DNA of 64,000 bases from an uncultured Caryophanales bacterium (GCA_946414655.1 CAMKPL010000002.1:197765-261764), one strand, 5' to 3'; shown: positions 1-11,710, numbered from the stretch's first letter. Translations and numbers: made by a program. Notes: generated from the sequence alone by a model not told the origin.

Positions 1-1
1 C

Positions 2-796
2 AAAAAAGATAATCCAAACAAGAAGGTTGTTGTTCTTGGAATGCTTGTTCACAACCAAGATACTTTGAATGAACTTTCAAAGGCGGGAATCGAAACTATT
101 TATGAAGAAAAGACCTCTTTAGTAGATTTAATCGACAAAGTCGATAGAAATGCAATTGTCATTTTAACTGCTCATGGCCATTCTCGTGCGGTTGAGGAAA
201 AATTAGAACGACTCGGAATCCCATTTGTGGATGCGACTTGTCCTTTTGTTACCCTTACCGAAAACATGATTAAAAAAGCTGTTTTTGAAAACCGTGATGT
301 TCTTTACTTAGGTAAAAGAAACCATCCTGAGGCTAACGCAGCGCTTTCCATCAGTAATAAAGTTCATTTAATTGAGCCAAAAAACATTCATTTAGACGGG
401 AAATATAATCGCCCGTTACTTATTAGCCAAACGACATTTTCTAATGAAGAAATCGCTAGTGCGATTGATGTTATAAAAAATGAAATGAGTGATGTCCAAG
501 TTGTGGAGTCAATTTGTCATGCCTCAACACTACGACAAAATGCCCTCAAAAAATTATCGCAAGATGTTAAATTGATTTATGTTGTTGGAGGAAAAAACTC
601 CAATAACACAAAAACATTATTTGAAATTGCTTCTGAATCGCATCCAAACGCTGTTGTTCATATGATTCAGAATGCTTCGGAAATAAACAAAAAAGACCTT
701 TTAGGTCTTGATTATGTCGTAATCTCATCTGGAGCATCAACTCCAAAAGAGATTACAATTAAAGTTAAAGAAAAAATCAAATTGTTAATGAATTAA
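2..796 (+). CDS. ispH: 4-hydroxy-3-methylbut-2-enyl diphosphate reductase (IspH/LytB), 5'-truncated by window edge
   Basis: Frame is open to the window start (KKDNPNKKVVVLGMLVHN...). IspH-type motifs: ATCPFV, SICHAST, VVGGKNSNNTKTLFEIA, ISSGASTP. Confidence 0.9.
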   Translation, partial: KKDNPNKKVVVLGMLVHNQDTLNELSKAGIETIYEEKTSLVDLIDKVDRNAIVILTAHGHSRAVEEKLERLGIPFVDATCPFVTLTENMIKKAVFENRDVLYLGKRNHPEANAALSISNKVHLIEPKNIHLDGKYNRPLLISQTTFSNEEIASAIDVIKNEMSDVQVVESICHASTLRQNALKKLSQDVKLIYVVGGKNSNNTKTLFEIASESHPNAVVHMIQNASEINKKDLLGLDYVVISSGASTPKEITIKVKEKIKLLMN

Positions 797-1558
797 TTCT
801 GGTAAATCCTCATGATCGACTTCAATAACATCTAACGAAGAATCGATTGATAAGAGGATTTTTTTCATTTGTGGAATAAAAATCTTTTCCACTTCGTGGG
901 GAACATCGAGATAGTTATAGTGCTGGGCTAAAACATCGCGACGAATATGATGTGGAGTGTCTCCAGAAATATAGATATCATAACCTTCATCCATCGCGTT
1001 CTTATATTTATAAGAACCACCACCACCTAGAACAGCAACTGTTTCAATGATATCTTTTCCGCCATGAACAAGGTGAGAATATTCAAGATTAAACTTCTTT
1101 GTTGCATAGTGTGCAAAATCACGAATTTTCATTGGTTGTTTGAGCTTTCCACCGCGGCACATATAACAAGTATCTAAAGGCTTGACGTCTTCTAGTTCAA
1201 GCGCTTCAGCTAGCGCGTCATTCATTCCGCCAACGCCTTTATCAAAATTGGTGTGCATTGAATAAACAGGAATATCTAAAGCATCAACTTTTTCACATAA
1301 AACACGTTTAAACTCACAATATTTAAATACATGGTACTTTGTACCATAGATAAACGGGTGATGAGTGAGGATTAAATCTGGTTTTTCCTTCATTTGAAGA
1401 ATTTTTTCTAAGACGATTTCGTCAAAATCAAGGCAGAGTAAAACACGATGTGTATCTTCTTTTAAGCGTCCAGTCATTAGTCCAACATGATCGCCATGAT
1501 CAGCGAGGGATTTTGGAAATCTTTTGGCGAGATTTCTTAATAGTCTAATCGTGTTCAT
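785..1558 (-). CDS. Nif3-like dinuclear metal center hexameric protein
   Basis: Nif3/YqfO signature (DLILTHHPFIYG, YSMHTNFD, YISGDTPHH); ATGA overlap with trmK. Confidence 0.88.
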   Translation of the reverse strand: MNTIRLLRNLAKRFPKSLADHGDHVGLMTGRLKEDTHRVLLCLDFDEIVLEKILQMKEKPDLILTHHPFIYGTKYHVFKYCEFKRVLCEKVDALDIPVYSMHTNFDKGVGGMNDALAEALELEDVKPLDTCYMCRGGKLKQPMKIRDFAHYATKKFNLEYSHLVHGGKDIIETVAVLGGGGSYKYKNAMDEGYDIYISGDTPHHIRRDVLAQHYNYLDVPHEVEKIFIPQMKKILLSIDSSLDVIEVDHEDLPELIH

Positions 1559-2178
1559 AAATGTTTTAACCTTTCAATCTTGTGCGCTAACTCATTTGAG
1601 TTATTGCAGTTATAATTTCTTTGATATTGCTCTAAAAGAGCTTGTCGATATTCATTAAAAAGTGGATCTTTATTGATGTGATAACCAAACTCTAAATCGG
1701 CTGGAGCAAGTTTACTTTGGCCTCGTTTAACACTCATCACGTTATAGAAGACACCTTCTTTAATAAGAATCTCTTTTTCAAATTCGTATCCGAGGTTTTC
1801 AAGTGTTTGACGAACTAAGATTAGGTCTCGATGGGCATCCACAATGATGTATTGAACATTTTTTAGTTTCTCTTCATTCTTTATAAGAATGTCGGAAACA
1901 AGAATGCCACCCATTCCAGCTATGATCACCGTATCAACATCATCAGGAATTTTACTAATTCCATCGCTGAATGATGCAGTGATTTCGCGGTATTCTTTCG
2001 TGTTTTTCTCTAATCTAGAAAACGGACCTTTTTTATTTTCAACGGCAAAGACTTTTTGAGCAATCTTGTTTTCGACTAAATAAATCGACAGTAGTCCATG
2101 GTCGGCGCCGATGTCGGCCACCACTGCTCCTTTTTTAACTAAAGAAGCAATCGTAAAAAGTCTTTGACTTAACTTCAT
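1555..2178 (-). CDS. trmK: tRNA (adenine-N1)-methyltransferase TrmK
   Basis: VADIGADHGLLSIYLVE SAM motif, IIAGMGG; conserved position next to rpoD. Stop codon is TGA. Confidence 0.88.
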   Translation of the reverse strand: MKLSQRLFTIASLVKKGAVVADIGADHGLLSIYLVENKIAQKVFAVENKKGPFSRLEKNTKEYREITASFSDGISKIPDDVDTVIIAGMGGILVSDILIKNEEKLKNVQYIIVDAHRDLILVRQTLENLGYEFEKEILIKEGVFYNVMSVKRGQSKLAPADLEFGYHINKDPLFNEYRQALLEQYQRNYNCNNSNELAHKIERLKHL

Positions 2179-3467
2179 TAGGAACGATATCCTCGGTAAT
2201 CTCCGAGCTTTTTAGCTCGGTTTGGATGACGAAGTTTCTTGATCGCTTTCGCTTCAATTTGACGAATACGTTCACGAGTAACGTTAAATTCTTTACCGAC
2301 TTCTTCAAGAGTTCTTGGATGGTTATCTTCTAATCCGTAACGAAGTTTGAGAACCTTTTGTTCTCTTTCGGTGAGATCAGACATAACTTCATAAAGTTCA
2401 TCCTTAAGAAGTGATTTGGTTGTGTATTCATTTGGTGTTTCAACTTCCTTATCTTCAAGAAAATCACCTAAGTGGGAATCGTCTTCTTCCCCGATTGGAG
2501 TCTCTAAAGAGACTGGTTCTTGGTTAATTCGTTGAATTTCACGAATTCGGTCAGCACTTAATGCCCCTTCAAGACGATCAGAAATTTCTTCTGCGGTTGG
2601 TTCACGTCCTAACTCTTGGACGAGTTGACGTTGAGCGCGGGTAATCTTATAGATTGTTTCCACCATATGAACCGGAATTCGGATGGTTCGGGCTTGGTCA
2701 GCAATCGCCCGAGCGATCGCTTGACGAATCCACCATGTGGCGTATGTTGAGAACTTAAATCCTTTGGTGTAATCGAATTTATCAACGGCCTTGATTAAAC
2801 CCATATTTCCTTCCTGGATAAGGTCTAAGAAAGGCATACCACGACCAGCATATCGCTTTGCGATAGCGATAACTAAACGAAGGTTGGCTTGAATGAGATC
2901 TTGCTTGGCTTGTTCATCACCAGCAGCAATTCTTTTGGCTAGTTCAGTTTCTTGTTGAGCAGTTAATAATGGGACTTTGCCAATTTCGCGAAGATATATC
3001 TTTACAGAGTCATTAACCTTCACATCTCCAACAATCATCTTGGATAAGTCGGCAGTAACTTCTTCTTCATCGATTTCTTCCTCTCCAAGCATGTCATCAT
3101 CAGCTAGATCCATTCCTGCTTCATTCATTTTTGATTCATCAAAGTCGATATCTTCCATATCTCCTTCTTCATCAGAAATAACGTTGACCTTGTTGTTTTG
3201 GAAATAAGTAATAATACCTTCGTAATCCTCATCGGTGAGGTCAAGCATTGATGTGGCGTCATAGATTTCTTCTTGCTCGATGGTGTTATCGTTTTCTTTC
3301 GCCTTTTTAAGAAGATCTTTTTTGATTGCTTCTAAAACGTGGGCTTGATCAACGTCTTCTTCACCATCATCTTCTGAAGATTTAGTAACTTTCTTAGCCT
3401 TGGTTGGTTTAATTTCCTTCTTTGCTTTGGCCTTTTTAGCGGCCTTTTTTGTTTCTTCCTTTGCCAT
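2178..3467 (-). CDS. rpoD: RNA polymerase primary sigma factor RpoD/SigA
   Basis: sigma70 regions 2-4 ([52 protein letters not shown]). Start adjusted from the ORF track to [12 protein letters not shown]. Confidence 0.96.
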   Translation of the reverse strand: MAKEETKKAAKKAKAKKEIKPTKAKKVTKSSEDDGEEDVDQAHVLEAIKKDLLKKAKENDNTIEQEEIYDATSMLDLTDEDYEGIITYFQNNKVNVISDEEGDMEDIDFDESKMNEAGMDLADDDMLGEEEIDEEEVTADLSKMIVGDVKVNDSVKIYLREIGKVPLLTAQQETELAKRIAAGDEQAKQDLIQANLRLVIAIAKRYAGRGMPFLDLIQEGNMGLIKAVDKFDYTKGFKFSTYATWWIRQAIARAIADQARTIRIPVHMVETIYKITRAQRQLVQELGREPTAEEISDRLEGALSADRIREIQRINQEPVSLETPIGEEDDSHLGDFLEDKEVETPNEYTTKSLLKDELYEVMSDLTEREQKVLKLRYGLEDNHPRTLEEVGKEFNVTRERIRQIEAKAIKKLRHPNRAKKLGDYRGYRS

Positions 3468-3492
3468 AACTCTTCCTTCCTTTAATCGTGGC

Positions 3493-5304
3493 TTATTTGC
3501 CGTTTTTCGTGGTTCGTTTGATATATTCATCCATGAGCCGTGCCTGCTCGTGAGCGCTTTTTCCTTCAAAAGCTTTCAGTAGCGTGTTTCTCTCATAGAC
3601 TTTCGTTCTTTCTTCAGCAATGATTTTTTCACAATCCTTTAGTGCTTCTAAAGAATATTTGATTGTGGAAATTTTAAACGATAACTTTGTTAACAAATTA
3701 ATCACGTCTTCCTTAAGATCAACATTTGATAGTGAAACAATGTCAATCAGCGCACTTGGGGAAACTGGTGCATCAGGATAGTTGTGGACATAGTCCACGA
3801 TGAAGTTTGCTAACACACGATACGTTTCATTATAGAAATACTTAATATGCTCTTCGAAAAAAATAACAGCGTCCTTCTCAACCATCATTTGTTCAATGAC
3901 CATACTTTCAGCGATTTCTAAACGTCGGAGTTCCTTTGGAACATTTTTGGTTTTATTCTCAATAATCACATCAGTTTTATTACTCATCTGAACTGGTTTT
4001 TTACCGTCTTTATATTTTTGGACAAGATTACGAATCGCTTGTGATGAGAAACCAGTAATCTTTTCTAGTTTATAAATATAATTGTCAGCATCAAGTTCAG
4101 ATTTTTGTGTAGCAATCATTGGGACAAAGTGATTAATCACTTTCTTCTTATCTTCGCTCGAGCCAAGAGGTGATGTTGTTTCGTAGTAGTTGATAATGAA
4201 ATCAAATGGATCAACTAACGAATTAACATATGTTTTTAAAGCCTCTGGTCCATCTTGTTTGAGGATTTCGTCAGGGTCGCGAAGCTCTCCAGCTTTGCTG
4301 ACATATCTTGCGTGGATACGTGCTTCATTAAGTTGAGAGATGATTTTCATCATTGCTTCTTGGCCTGGGCGGTCACCATCTAGACAGACACGGACCTCTA
4401 CATTAAGCTTACGTAATTCATTAATGTGTTGGGTTGTCAACTTTGTTGACATTAAAGCAACACATGAGGTCACACCGATGCTATCAAGAGCAAAAACATC
4501 CATAAATCCTTCAACAATATAGATATAGCCATCATGTTTCACAGTCTGTTTAGCGTTGTTATAGTTGTATAAAACATTACCTTTGGTAAAGATTCGCGTT
4601 TCAGGGGAATTTACATATTTTGGAGCATCATCTCCACTGGTCATTTTACGAGCTGAAAAACCGACAACTTGTCCGCTCTTATCGCAGATTGGGAAGATGA
4701 GTCTTCCAGCATTATTGTCGCTCATGCCACTAGTTTGTAGTAAAGCGATACCTGTATCTTGGATGTTCTTAAAAGAAAATCCTTTTTGTTTCAAGTAGTC
4801 AATTGTTAGTTTTCCATCGCTTAAGGAATAACCTAATCCGAATTTGGTTTGTTGATCATTGCTAATTTGTCTTTTCTCGAGATAATCTCGAGCTACTTTA
4901 CCTTCATCAGTCATTAAACAATATTTATAGAACTTATGAAGTTCAGTAATACAGTTATAGATTGGAACTAAATCGGTATCGACTGGTTTTTGATATGTCT
5001 TCTTATGAAGACGTGGATCATCATAACCAATAATTTCGGCTACTTTACGAACCGATTCTTCGAAGGTGCATTTTTCATACTTTTGTACGAATGTAAAAAC
5101 ATCACCACCAATATTGTCAACAAAACATCTAAATGTTTGATGTTCTTTAGAAATCTGCATTGATGGCTTATGGTCATCATGGAATGGGCAGATACAAACA
5201 TAATTGCGTCCTTTCTTTTGAACGCTTGGCAAAAAATACGAGATGATATCAACAATATCAGCACGTTCTTTAATTTCTTTTAAAACATCATAATCAATTG
5301 CCAT
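3493..5304 (-). CDS. dnaG: DNA primase DnaG
   Basis: Zn-finger [37 protein letters not shown] / [11 protein letters not shown]; upstream of rpoD. Confidence 0.95.
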   Translation of the reverse strand: MAIDYDVLKEIKERADIVDIISYFLPSVQKKGRNYVCICPFHDDHKPSMQISKEHQTFRCFVDNIGGDVFTFVQKYEKCTFEESVRKVAEIIGYDDPRLHKKTYQKPVDTDLVPIYNCITELHKFYKYCLMTDEGKVARDYLEKRQISNDQQTKFGLGYSLSDGKLTIDYLKQKGFSFKNIQDTGIALLQTSGMSDNNAGRLIFPICDKSGQVVGFSARKMTSGDDAPKYVNSPETRIFTKGNVLYNYNNAKQTVKHDGYIYIVEGFMDVFALDSIGVTSCVALMSTKLTTQHINELRKLNVEVRVCLDGDRPGQEAMMKIISQLNEARIHARYVSKAGELRDPDEILKQDGPEALKTYVNSLVDPFDFIINYYETTSPLGSSEDKKKVINHFVPMIATQKSELDADNYIYKLEKITGFSSQAIRNLVQKYKDGKKPVQMSNKTDVIIENKTKNVPKELRRLEIAESMVIEQMMVEKDAVIFFEEHIKYFYNETYRVLANFIVDYVHNYPDAPVSPSALIDIVSLSNVDLKEDVINLLTKLSFKISTIKYSLEALKDCEKIIAEERTKVYERNTLLKAFEGKSAHEQARLMDEYIKRTTKNGK

Positions 5305-5345
5305 AAACTATGTTTATAATCTACTAAATATTTACTAATTAATTA

Positions 5346-6713
5346 CTAATCAATAACTTTGCTTTCTAAGAATTCTCTAACCTTTTCAATCGGCATTCTT
5401 TCTTGCTTCATGCTGTCACGATCACGTACAGTCACACATCCATCGTTAGCAGTTTCAAAGTCTACTGTTATACAGTAAGGTGTGCCAATAGCATCTTGTC
5501 TACGGTAGCGTTTTCCAATGCTTGCGGTTTCATCATAAGTGACAGAGAAGTATTTATTTAGCATTGCTAAAACTTCCTTTGCTTGTTCATTGAGCTGCTT
5601 GCTTAATGGAAGAACCGCTGCTAAATATGGAGCAACTTTTGGACTGAAATGCATCACAATACGTTTGTCATTTTCGAGTTGTTCAACATCGTATGCTTCG
5701 CATGCGAGCATAAGGAAGATTCTTTCGACACCCATTGAAGGTTCGATACAATATGGAACATATTTTTCGTTCGTTTCTGGATCGAGATATTCGAGTGATT
5801 GTCCGCTGGCATCCATATGGCGTTTTAGATCATAATCTGTTCTATCGGCTACGCCGAGAATCTCTCCCCAACCAAATGGGAACTTATATTCAACGTCACA
5901 TGTTGCTTTACTATAGAAAGCAAGCTCTTCTGGTTCATGATCTCTATAGCGAAGATTTTCTTCTTTAATATTGAATGATTCGAGGAAATGTAAACAATAT
6001 TCTTTCCAATAGGAAAACCACTCTAAATCAGTTCCAGGCTTACAGAAAAATTCCATTTCCATTTGTTCAAATTCGCGAACGCGGAAAATGAAGTTTCCTG
6101 GAGTAATTTCATTGCGGAATGATTTACCAATATTGCAGATACCAAATGGAATTTTGCGACGAGATGTTCTCTGAACATTTTTAAAATTAACGAATATACC
6201 TTGAGCAGTTTCAGGACGAAGATAGACGAGTGATTCGCTTGCTTCAGTAACTCCAATGTGTGTGCGAAACATCATATTGAACTGACGAATGTCAGTAAAG
6301 TTTGATTTTCCACAAACTGGACATTTAACCTTCTTTTCACGAATAAATGCCATCAATTGATCATTGTTCATCTTATGAACATCAACATCTGGATATTGTT
6401 CTTCGATAAGGTTGTCAGCACGGTGACGAGCATGACATTCCTTGCAGTCAATTAACGGATCGGCAAAAGTAGCAACGTGTCCCGTTGCTTTCCAAACGCC
6501 AGGATTCATTAGAATCGCTGCATCAACTCCAACATTTGTTGGAGATTCATGAACAAACTTTTTCCACCAGAGCTTTTTAATGTTATTTTTTAATTCAACG
6601 CCTAAAGGACCGAAATCCCAGGAGTTGGATAGTCCACCATAGATTTCACTATCTTGGTAGACAAAACCGCTCGTGATTAAATGATTTACGATTTCGTCAA
6701 ATTTCTTTTCCAT
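5346..6713 (-). CDS. glyQS: glycyl-tRNA synthetase (homodimeric type)
   Basis: Class II GlyRS motifs ([48 protein letters not shown]). Start adjusted to MEKKFDEI. Confidence 0.95.
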   Translation of the reverse strand: MEKKFDEIVNHLITSGFVYQDSEIYGGLSNSWDFGPLGVELKNNIKKLWWKKFVHESPTNVGVDAAILMNPGVWKATGHVATFADPLIDCKECHARHRADNLIEEQYPDVDVHKMNNDQLMAFIREKKVKCPVCGKSNFTDIRQFNMMFRTHIGVTEASESLVYLRPETAQGIFVNFKNVQRTSRRKIPFGICNIGKSFRNEITPGNFIFRVREFEQMEMEFFCKPGTDLEWFSYWKEYCLHFLESFNIKEENLRYRDHEPEELAFYSKATCDVEYKFPFGWGEILGVADRTDYDLKRHMDASGQSLEYLDPETNEKYVPYCIEPSMGVERIFLMLACEAYDVEQLENDKRIVMHFSPKVAPYLAAVLPLSKQLNEQAKEVLAMLNKYFSVTYDETASIGKRYRRQDAIGTPYCITVDFETANDGCVTVRDRDSMKQERMPIEKVREFLESKVID

Positions 6714-6806
6714 TTTGGTTACCTCAATAAAATTGAATGCTAAATATAATGTGTTTGAAAGCACATCTTGTCAACCTACTATGAGTGTATTTTAGTGAAT
6801 TTTTAG

Positions 6807-7520
6807 TTAATTTTGAAGTAATTTCAGTGAATTTAAAGAAAATTCAACTGTTCCTAGAATGAATTCCTCAAGTAGAGAGAGAATAACGAGACATTCATCT
6901 TTCTCAAAAGAGATATGGTCATACAATTCGGGCTGGACCATAAAAATATAACGGATTATTTTTAATAAACGTGGTGATAATTTAGCCCCGTTTTGGCCAT
7001 CAAAACAATTTCGACAGATAAATCCTCCAGTTGAAGTGTTTACCGCCACTATGTCGTCTTTTTGACCACATTTTTGGCATTCTTTAATGTTCCAGCCATA
7101 TCCTGATTCATTCAAAATGAAGGCCAGATAGATAATTGCCAAAGTATAATGATCAAAACCTTGTTCTAAAAGTTCAACAATGCGTTTGATTGGTTTATAA
7201 GCTTTATAGAGTTCTTTTTCCGGAAGAAACTTAATTGTCACTTCGCTTAAATAATCAAACATCAGTAAGCCTTGATAAGATTCTCGAAGCTTTGAATGAG
7301 AATTCACAACGTTTCCTGTCTTTAATGACAGGCCATCTTTGGTTTTCATGATGTCAAAGTGTGATTCGGCAAAAGGAAGTAAACTAAAAGAATTCTTTGA
7401 GTGGATTTTACGAACCCCACGAGCTAAAAAAGAAAACGATGATCGTTCGTTAATAACGTTGACCATTGCATCATAATCTCGGAATGGATTTAGACGTAGA
7501 ACAAGACCATCGATTTCCAT
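6807..7520 (-). CDS. recO: DNA repair protein RecO
   Basis: N-terminal OB region and Zn-site pattern CQKCG...CRNC; between era and glyS. Confidence 0.87.
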   Translation of the reverse strand: MEIDGLVLRLNPFRDYDAMVNVINERSSFSFLARGVRKIHSKNSFSLLPFAESHFDIMKTKDGLSLKTGNVVNSHSKLRESYQGLLMFDYLSEVTIKFLPEKELYKAYKPIKRIVELLEQGFDHYTLAIIYLAFILNESGYGWNIKECQKCGQKDDIVAVNTSTGGFICRNCFDGQNGAKLSPRLLKIIRYIFMVQPELYDHISFEKDECLVILSLLEEFILGTVEFSLNSLKLLQN

Positions 7521-8392
7521 TATTTGTATCCTAATTCTTTTAATAATCTTTGATTATTGAGCCAATCCTCTTTTACAGAAACGAATAATTCAAGAAAGAT
7601 TCTCTTTCCATAATACTCTTCAAGATCTTCGCGAGCTTTCATTCCAATAGCTTTAATTCGCTTGCCATTTTTGCCAATCACAATACCTTTGTGCGATTCT
7701 TTATCAACTATAATAGTTGAACGAATAATACATTTGTCTTTTTGATTCTTAATATCGTCGACACGAACAGCAAGATTATGTGGAACTTCGTCTTTGAGAA
7801 GTTTTAGAAGCTTTTCACGAATCACTTCCGAAACAAAGAATGATGGATCTTTATCGGTGAGAGCATCTTTTTCAAAATATCGCGGTCCTTCTTTGATAAG
7901 AGGTTTAATTTTCTCTAAAAGAGAATCGATACCAAAGTTTTCGATTGCAGACATCTCGATAATTACTGCTTTTGGATAGACTTCATGATATTTTGCTTTG
8001 ATTTCTTCAACCTCTGGTAAACGTAACAAATCAATTTTATTAATTACTACAAACAAAGGTGTCTTTTTATCAATCTTGTCTTCAATAACTTGGTCGCCAG
8101 CATCAAATTTTCTTGAACCATCCACCACAAGCACGATCGCATCAACATCTTTAGTTGAAGCAAAGGCTTGTTGGTTCATATATCGTCCAAGGGAATGATG
8201 GGCTAAATGAATTCCTGGAGTGTCAATGAAGATAATTTGGTATTCGTCATCATCATAAATCCCCTTAATGGAATTGCGAGTTGTTTGGGCTTTTTCAGTC
8301 ACAATTGAAAGTTTTCGCTCTAAAAGAGCGTTGATGATTGTTGATTTACCAGCGTTTGGTCGGCCAATAATTGCGACAAAGCCACTTTTCAT
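7520..8392 (-). CDS. era: GTPase Era
   Basis: GRPNAGKSTIINALL, DTPGIH, NKID, C-terminal KH domain VIGKNGKRIKAIG. Confidence 0.96.
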   Translation of the reverse strand: MKSGFVAIIGRPNAGKSTIINALLERKLSIVTEKAQTTRNSIKGIYDDDEYQIIFIDTPGIHLAHHSLGRYMNQQAFASTKDVDAIVLVVDGSRKFDAGDQVIEDKIDKKTPLFVVINKIDLLRLPEVEEIKAKYHEVYPKAVIIEMSAIENFGIDSLLEKIKPLIKEGPRYFEKDALTDKDPSFFVSEVIREKLLKLLKDEVPHNLAVRVDDIKNQKDKCIIRSTIIVDKESHKGIVIGKNGKRIKAIGMKAREDLEEYYGKRIFLELFVSVKEDWLNNQRLLKELGYK

Positions 8393-8793
8393 TATTTGAG
8401 ATCGTCAGCAGAGAAGGCATATGGAAGAAGTTCTTTGATTGTTGTTTCTTCAACTTGCCCTTTGAGATTAGACATATAAATTGGAGCACTACTTGGGAAA
8501 ATTTCGCTTAAAACTTGGCGGCAGGCTCCACATGGTGAGCATGGATCATCTGAAGCGGCACAAAGTGCCATAGCGACAAAATCTTCTTTTTTCTTTCCGT
8601 GCATATAGGCGTTATAAAGAGCGTTTCTTTCAGCACACATGCAAAGTGGGTAAGAAGAGTTTTCTATGTTTGCTCCAACATAAACTTCTCCATCTTTACA
8701 AAGTAAAGCGGCTCCGACAGCAAAGTTGGAATATGGAGAATAAGAAAGTTTACGGGCTTCCTTAGCTCTTTCGATTAGTTCTTCTTTTGTCAT
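8392..8793 (-). CDS. cdd: cytidine deaminase
   Basis: CAERNALYNA and PCGACRQVLSE zinc motifs. Confidence 0.95.
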   Translation of the reverse strand: MTKEELIERAKEARKLSYSPYSNFAVGAALLCKDGEVYVGANIENSSYPLCMCAERNALYNAYMHGKKKEDFVAMALCAASDDPCSPCGACRQVLSEIFPSSAPIYMSNLKGQVEETTIKELLPYAFSADDLK

Positions 8794-9242
8794 TTTCGAC
8801 CTCCAAGGATTTCATCCTGTAATGCAAACATCTTCACTTCGTCTTTTTTTGTCATGTGGTCATAACCAAGTAAATGGAGCAAACCATGAACGAACAGGAA
8901 TGAGAATTCTCTTTTTAGAGAATGTTCATATTCTTTAGCTTGTTCTTCGGCTTTCTCAAACGAAATGAGAATTGTTCCCAATGAAATCTGATTTTGACCA
9001 ACAAGAGTTGTTTCGTCTTTGTCATCTAAGAAAGCAAAGCTAATGACATCAGTTGGACGATCAACACCGCGATAAGTCTTGTTTATTTGATGAATAAACT
9101 TGTTATCAACGATATTCACATCAACTAAGTATTCATCTTTAAGATGAAGGTGATTAAAAACTTTTTTCGCAAGGTCATTAAAGACGGAGTCGTACTCGTC
9201 ATAGGTTTTTGGACCTTGGTTGATGTAGTCGAGTTCAATCAT
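8790..9242 (-). CDS. ybeY: endoribonuclease YbeY / rRNA maturation factor
   Basis: HGLLHLLGYDH motif, RPTDVISFAF; TGA stop overlapping cdd start. Confidence 0.95.
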   Translation of the reverse strand: MIELDYINQGPKTYDEYDSVFNDLAKKVFNHLHLKDEYLVDVNIVDNKFIHQINKTYRGVDRPTDVISFAFLDDKDETTLVGQNQISLGTILISFEKAEEQAKEYEHSLKREFSFLFVHGLLHLLGYDHMTKKDEVKMFALQDEILGGRK

Positions 9243-9277
9243 TGGGCCGATATTATAACATGTTTTATAAAACTAGT

Positions 9278-10450
9278 CTATAAGCCGCACTTATCATAAA
9301 ATTGAGCTAGATTTTTGAGATCTTCTTGTCGATTAGTTAAATGGTTGAATATCAGTGAAATTCCTTGTCCGATAACGAAGTAAATTCCAAAGTGGAAAAC
9401 TGCAAAATTGGCAGACATGTTGTTCGACAAAATCATCATGAATAATGTTAATAACATTAGAATCAGTTGAAAGAAACAGTTTCTTGTTGTAATTGCCATA
9501 CCAAATTGATTGCTCTTTTTATTCAAAGAAAGCAAGGTTGGAACTGCTTGGTCGGCATGGTCAAATGCAACCGATTCTTGGTGTGACATTTCTTGAATTG
9601 CTTCATCATCATGGCGTTGAGTAATGTATTTTTCTACCGCTTTATATATCGCAATTAAAGCAATTACGAGAAGATTCTTTGGCTCGTTAAGAGAAATTAA
9701 GACTCCCAAAATTATCGCTAGTGAAGCAAAGACGACCATCGATTTTGATGATTGGAAAAGCTTCACTTTAACACCAAGAAATTTTTTATAATCATCATAA
9801 TTTTGGTTGGCTTCTTTTCTAAAGAAAAGCGGAATATAATGAGCATCGAAATAGTCGCTCATTTTTAACAAGTACCAATTCTCAAAAACCTCGACCAAAA
9901 TTAAGAACATTATCAGCATAAAAATGAACGGAACATTTTCGCTCATGTTCATTAAATAAAAGTCGAGTCCAAGCATTCCAATTAGTACTGCTGCTACCAC
10001 TAGATGAACGATTCCGTACGAAACGGGCATTAGTCGTGGTTTGTCCGCTTTAAATTTTCGGTCGAGTTCTTCGTTTTCGATAACCAAACAATGTCCGGAA
10101 TAGACTTTCAGAAAGTCGTTTTCATGGATTTTTAGTTTGCCTCGAGCTGGGTCCAAAACGTAGAAATAATTTTTTCTAATTTTTTTTAGTACAACCATAT
10201 GATTCCCAGCTAATTGGACTAGAATTGGAAGCTTTTGCTCTTTCATTTTTTGAAATTCTAGTTCATAACCAGCAAGATTAACTTGATGTGTCGCTGCAAT
10301 CTCAATTAAGTCCAAAAACGAATAGTGTTCACTTTGTGAACCTTTTTGCAAATAAAGATAGTTTTGGTTCTTCGAAATAATTGAGAAGAGCATCTTTAGT
10401 GCAGCGAACCCACAATCATGTTCGTTGCCTTGATAACAAAAATTTTTCAT
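9278..10450 (-). CDS. cysteine peptidase C39-domain membrane protein lacking ABC ATPase domain
   Basis: N-terminal C39 pattern (NEHDCGFAALKML ... GNHMVVLKK ... VLDPARGKLKI) followed by several TM helices; no Walker A/B or LSGGQ motifs. Confidence 0.75.
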   Translation of the reverse strand: MKNFCYQGNEHDCGFAALKMLFSIISKNQNYLYLQKGSQSEHYSFLDLIEIAATHQVNLAGYELEFQKMKEQKLPILVQLAGNHMVVLKKIRKNYFYVLDPARGKLKIHENDFLKVYSGHCLVIENEELDRKFKADKPRLMPVSYGIVHLVVAAVLIGMLGLDFYLMNMSENVPFIFMLIMFLILVEVFENWYLLKMSDYFDAHYIPLFFRKEANQNYDDYKKFLGVKVKLFQSSKSMVVFASLAIILGVLISLNEPKNLLVIALIAIYKAVEKYITQRHDDEAIQEMSHQESVAFDHADQAVPTLLSLNKKSNQFGMAITTRNCFFQLILMLLTLFMMILSNNMSANFAVFHFGIYFVIGQGISLIFNHLTNRQEDLKNLAQFYDKCGL

Positions 10451-10516
10451 ATTTGTCCCTCCATATTCTTTATTCGTAAAAATTGAGCAAAAGTGTTCAA
10501 AAAATTTTTTAAAACA

Positions 10517-10546
10517 ACAAAAAAAGTGACCGACAAGCGATCACTA
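10517..10546 (-). terminator. intrinsic terminator downstream of rpsU
   Basis: Minus strand AGTGATCGCTTGTCGGTCACTTTTTTT. Confidence 0.7.
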
Positions 10547-10564
10547 ATTTTGATGTTTTTATAA

Positions 10565-10738
10565 TTAATAAGATTTACGTCTGGCCATTTCGCTTTTCAT
10601 TTTGCGTTTGAGGCCTGGTTTTAAGTAGAACTCACGTTTGCGTGCTTCGAGAAGGACGCCACTTTTGTTCACTTGACGTTTGAAACGACGAAGAGCTTCA
10701 TCTAAGCTTTCGTTTTCACGAACGATTGTCTTTGGCAT
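10565..10738 (-). CDS. rpsU: 30S ribosomal protein S21 (57 aa; absent from the supplied ORF track)
   Basis: Manual translation: [57 protein letters not shown]. Confidence 0.96.
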   Translation of the reverse strand: MPKTIVRENESLDEALRRFKRQVNKSGVLLEARKREFYLKPGLKRKMKSEMARRKSY

Positions 10739-10756
10739 ATGTTTTCACCTCCTCTT

Positions 10757-11401
10757 TTATTCACCTTTGACGATCTTGACGCCACAGGAAGCACCAATTC
10801 GAGATGCTCCAGCTTCAACCATCGCCATTGCTTCTTCACGATTGTGAATTCCACCGCTGGCTTTAACGCCAACGTTTGGTCCAACAGCTTCGCGCATTAA
10901 TTTAACAGCGTGAGTTGTGGCACCACCTGTGGAGAAACCGGTTGATGTTTTAACATAATCTGCACCGCCTTTAACACAAGCTTTGCAGCATTCCGTGATT
11001 TCTTCATCAGTTAATAAACATGTTTCTAAGATTACCTTAAGAAGGATCTTTCCACATGCTTTTTTGACTAACTTAACTTCGTTAGCAATAAATTCGTAGT
11101 CATGGGCTTTCGCCATTGAATCATTGAGAACCATATCAACTTCGGTTGCTCCAGCTTTGATCGCTAATTTAGCTTCATAAGCCTTTGATTCTGGAAGTGT
11201 GGCACCTAGTGGAAATCCGACAACTGTGCAAACCTTGACATCGCTGCCTTTTAAAATTTTTGCAGCTAGTGGAACGAATCCTGGGTTAACACACACGGAC
11301 ATAAAATGATATTCAAGAGCTTCTTTGCAGAGTTTTTCAATTGCTTCTGGGGAAGCATCTTGTTTCAACAAGGTGTGGTCAATGAGTTTGTTAAGTTCCA
11401 T
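10757..11401 (-). CDS. deoC: deoxyribose-phosphate aldolase
   Basis: DeoC motifs (LIDHTLL, KVCTVVGFPLGA, GADYVKTSTGF, GVKASGGI). Confidence 0.95.
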   Translation of the reverse strand: MELNKLIDHTLLKQDASPEAIEKLCKEALEYHFMSVCVNPGFVPLAAKILKGSDVKVCTVVGFPLGATLPESKAYEAKLAIKAGATEVDMVLNDSMAKAHDYEFIANEVKLVKKACGKILLKVILETCLLTDEEITECCKACVKGGADYVKTSTGFSTGGATTHAVKLMREAVGPNVGVKASGGIHNREEAMAMVEAGASRIGASCGVKIVKGE

Positions 11402-11419
11402 GTTTAATTCTCCGAATTA

Positions 11420-11617
11420 TTATTTTTCTTCTTCAGCCTTTTTGACTTGTTTAACAACTTCTTTACCGTTATAGTAACCACATTTTGGGCAAACGTTGTG
11501 GGACTTAATTGTAGCTCCACAGTTTGGGCATGTGACTAAACCACTAACAGATAATTTGAAGTGTGTACGACGTAATCTTTTTGCTGTTTTTGAAGTTCTT
11601 CTAAATGGTACTGCCAT
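11420..11617 (-). CDS. rpmF: 50S ribosomal protein L32
   Basis: [19 protein letters not shown]...CPNCG...CPKCGYYNG. Confidence 0.95.
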   Translation of the reverse strand: MAVPFRRTSKTAKRLRRTHFKLSVSGLVTCPNCGATIKSHNVCPKCGYYNGKEVVKQVKKAEEEK

Positions 11618-11710
11618 ATCTAAATCCTCCGACGAAGATTATATCTTAATTACTCATCAATTCAATAAAATTTTAGACAATGTTTAATTTTTCTATATTT
11701 TCTATCGAAT

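Noticed and set aside
1555-8792. Possibility of Mycoplasma-type code 4 (TGA = Trp), suggested by low GC and gene order
   Set aside because: trmK (1555-1557) and ybeY (8790-8792) end in TGA at natural termini with ATGA-type overlaps, so the code is standard.
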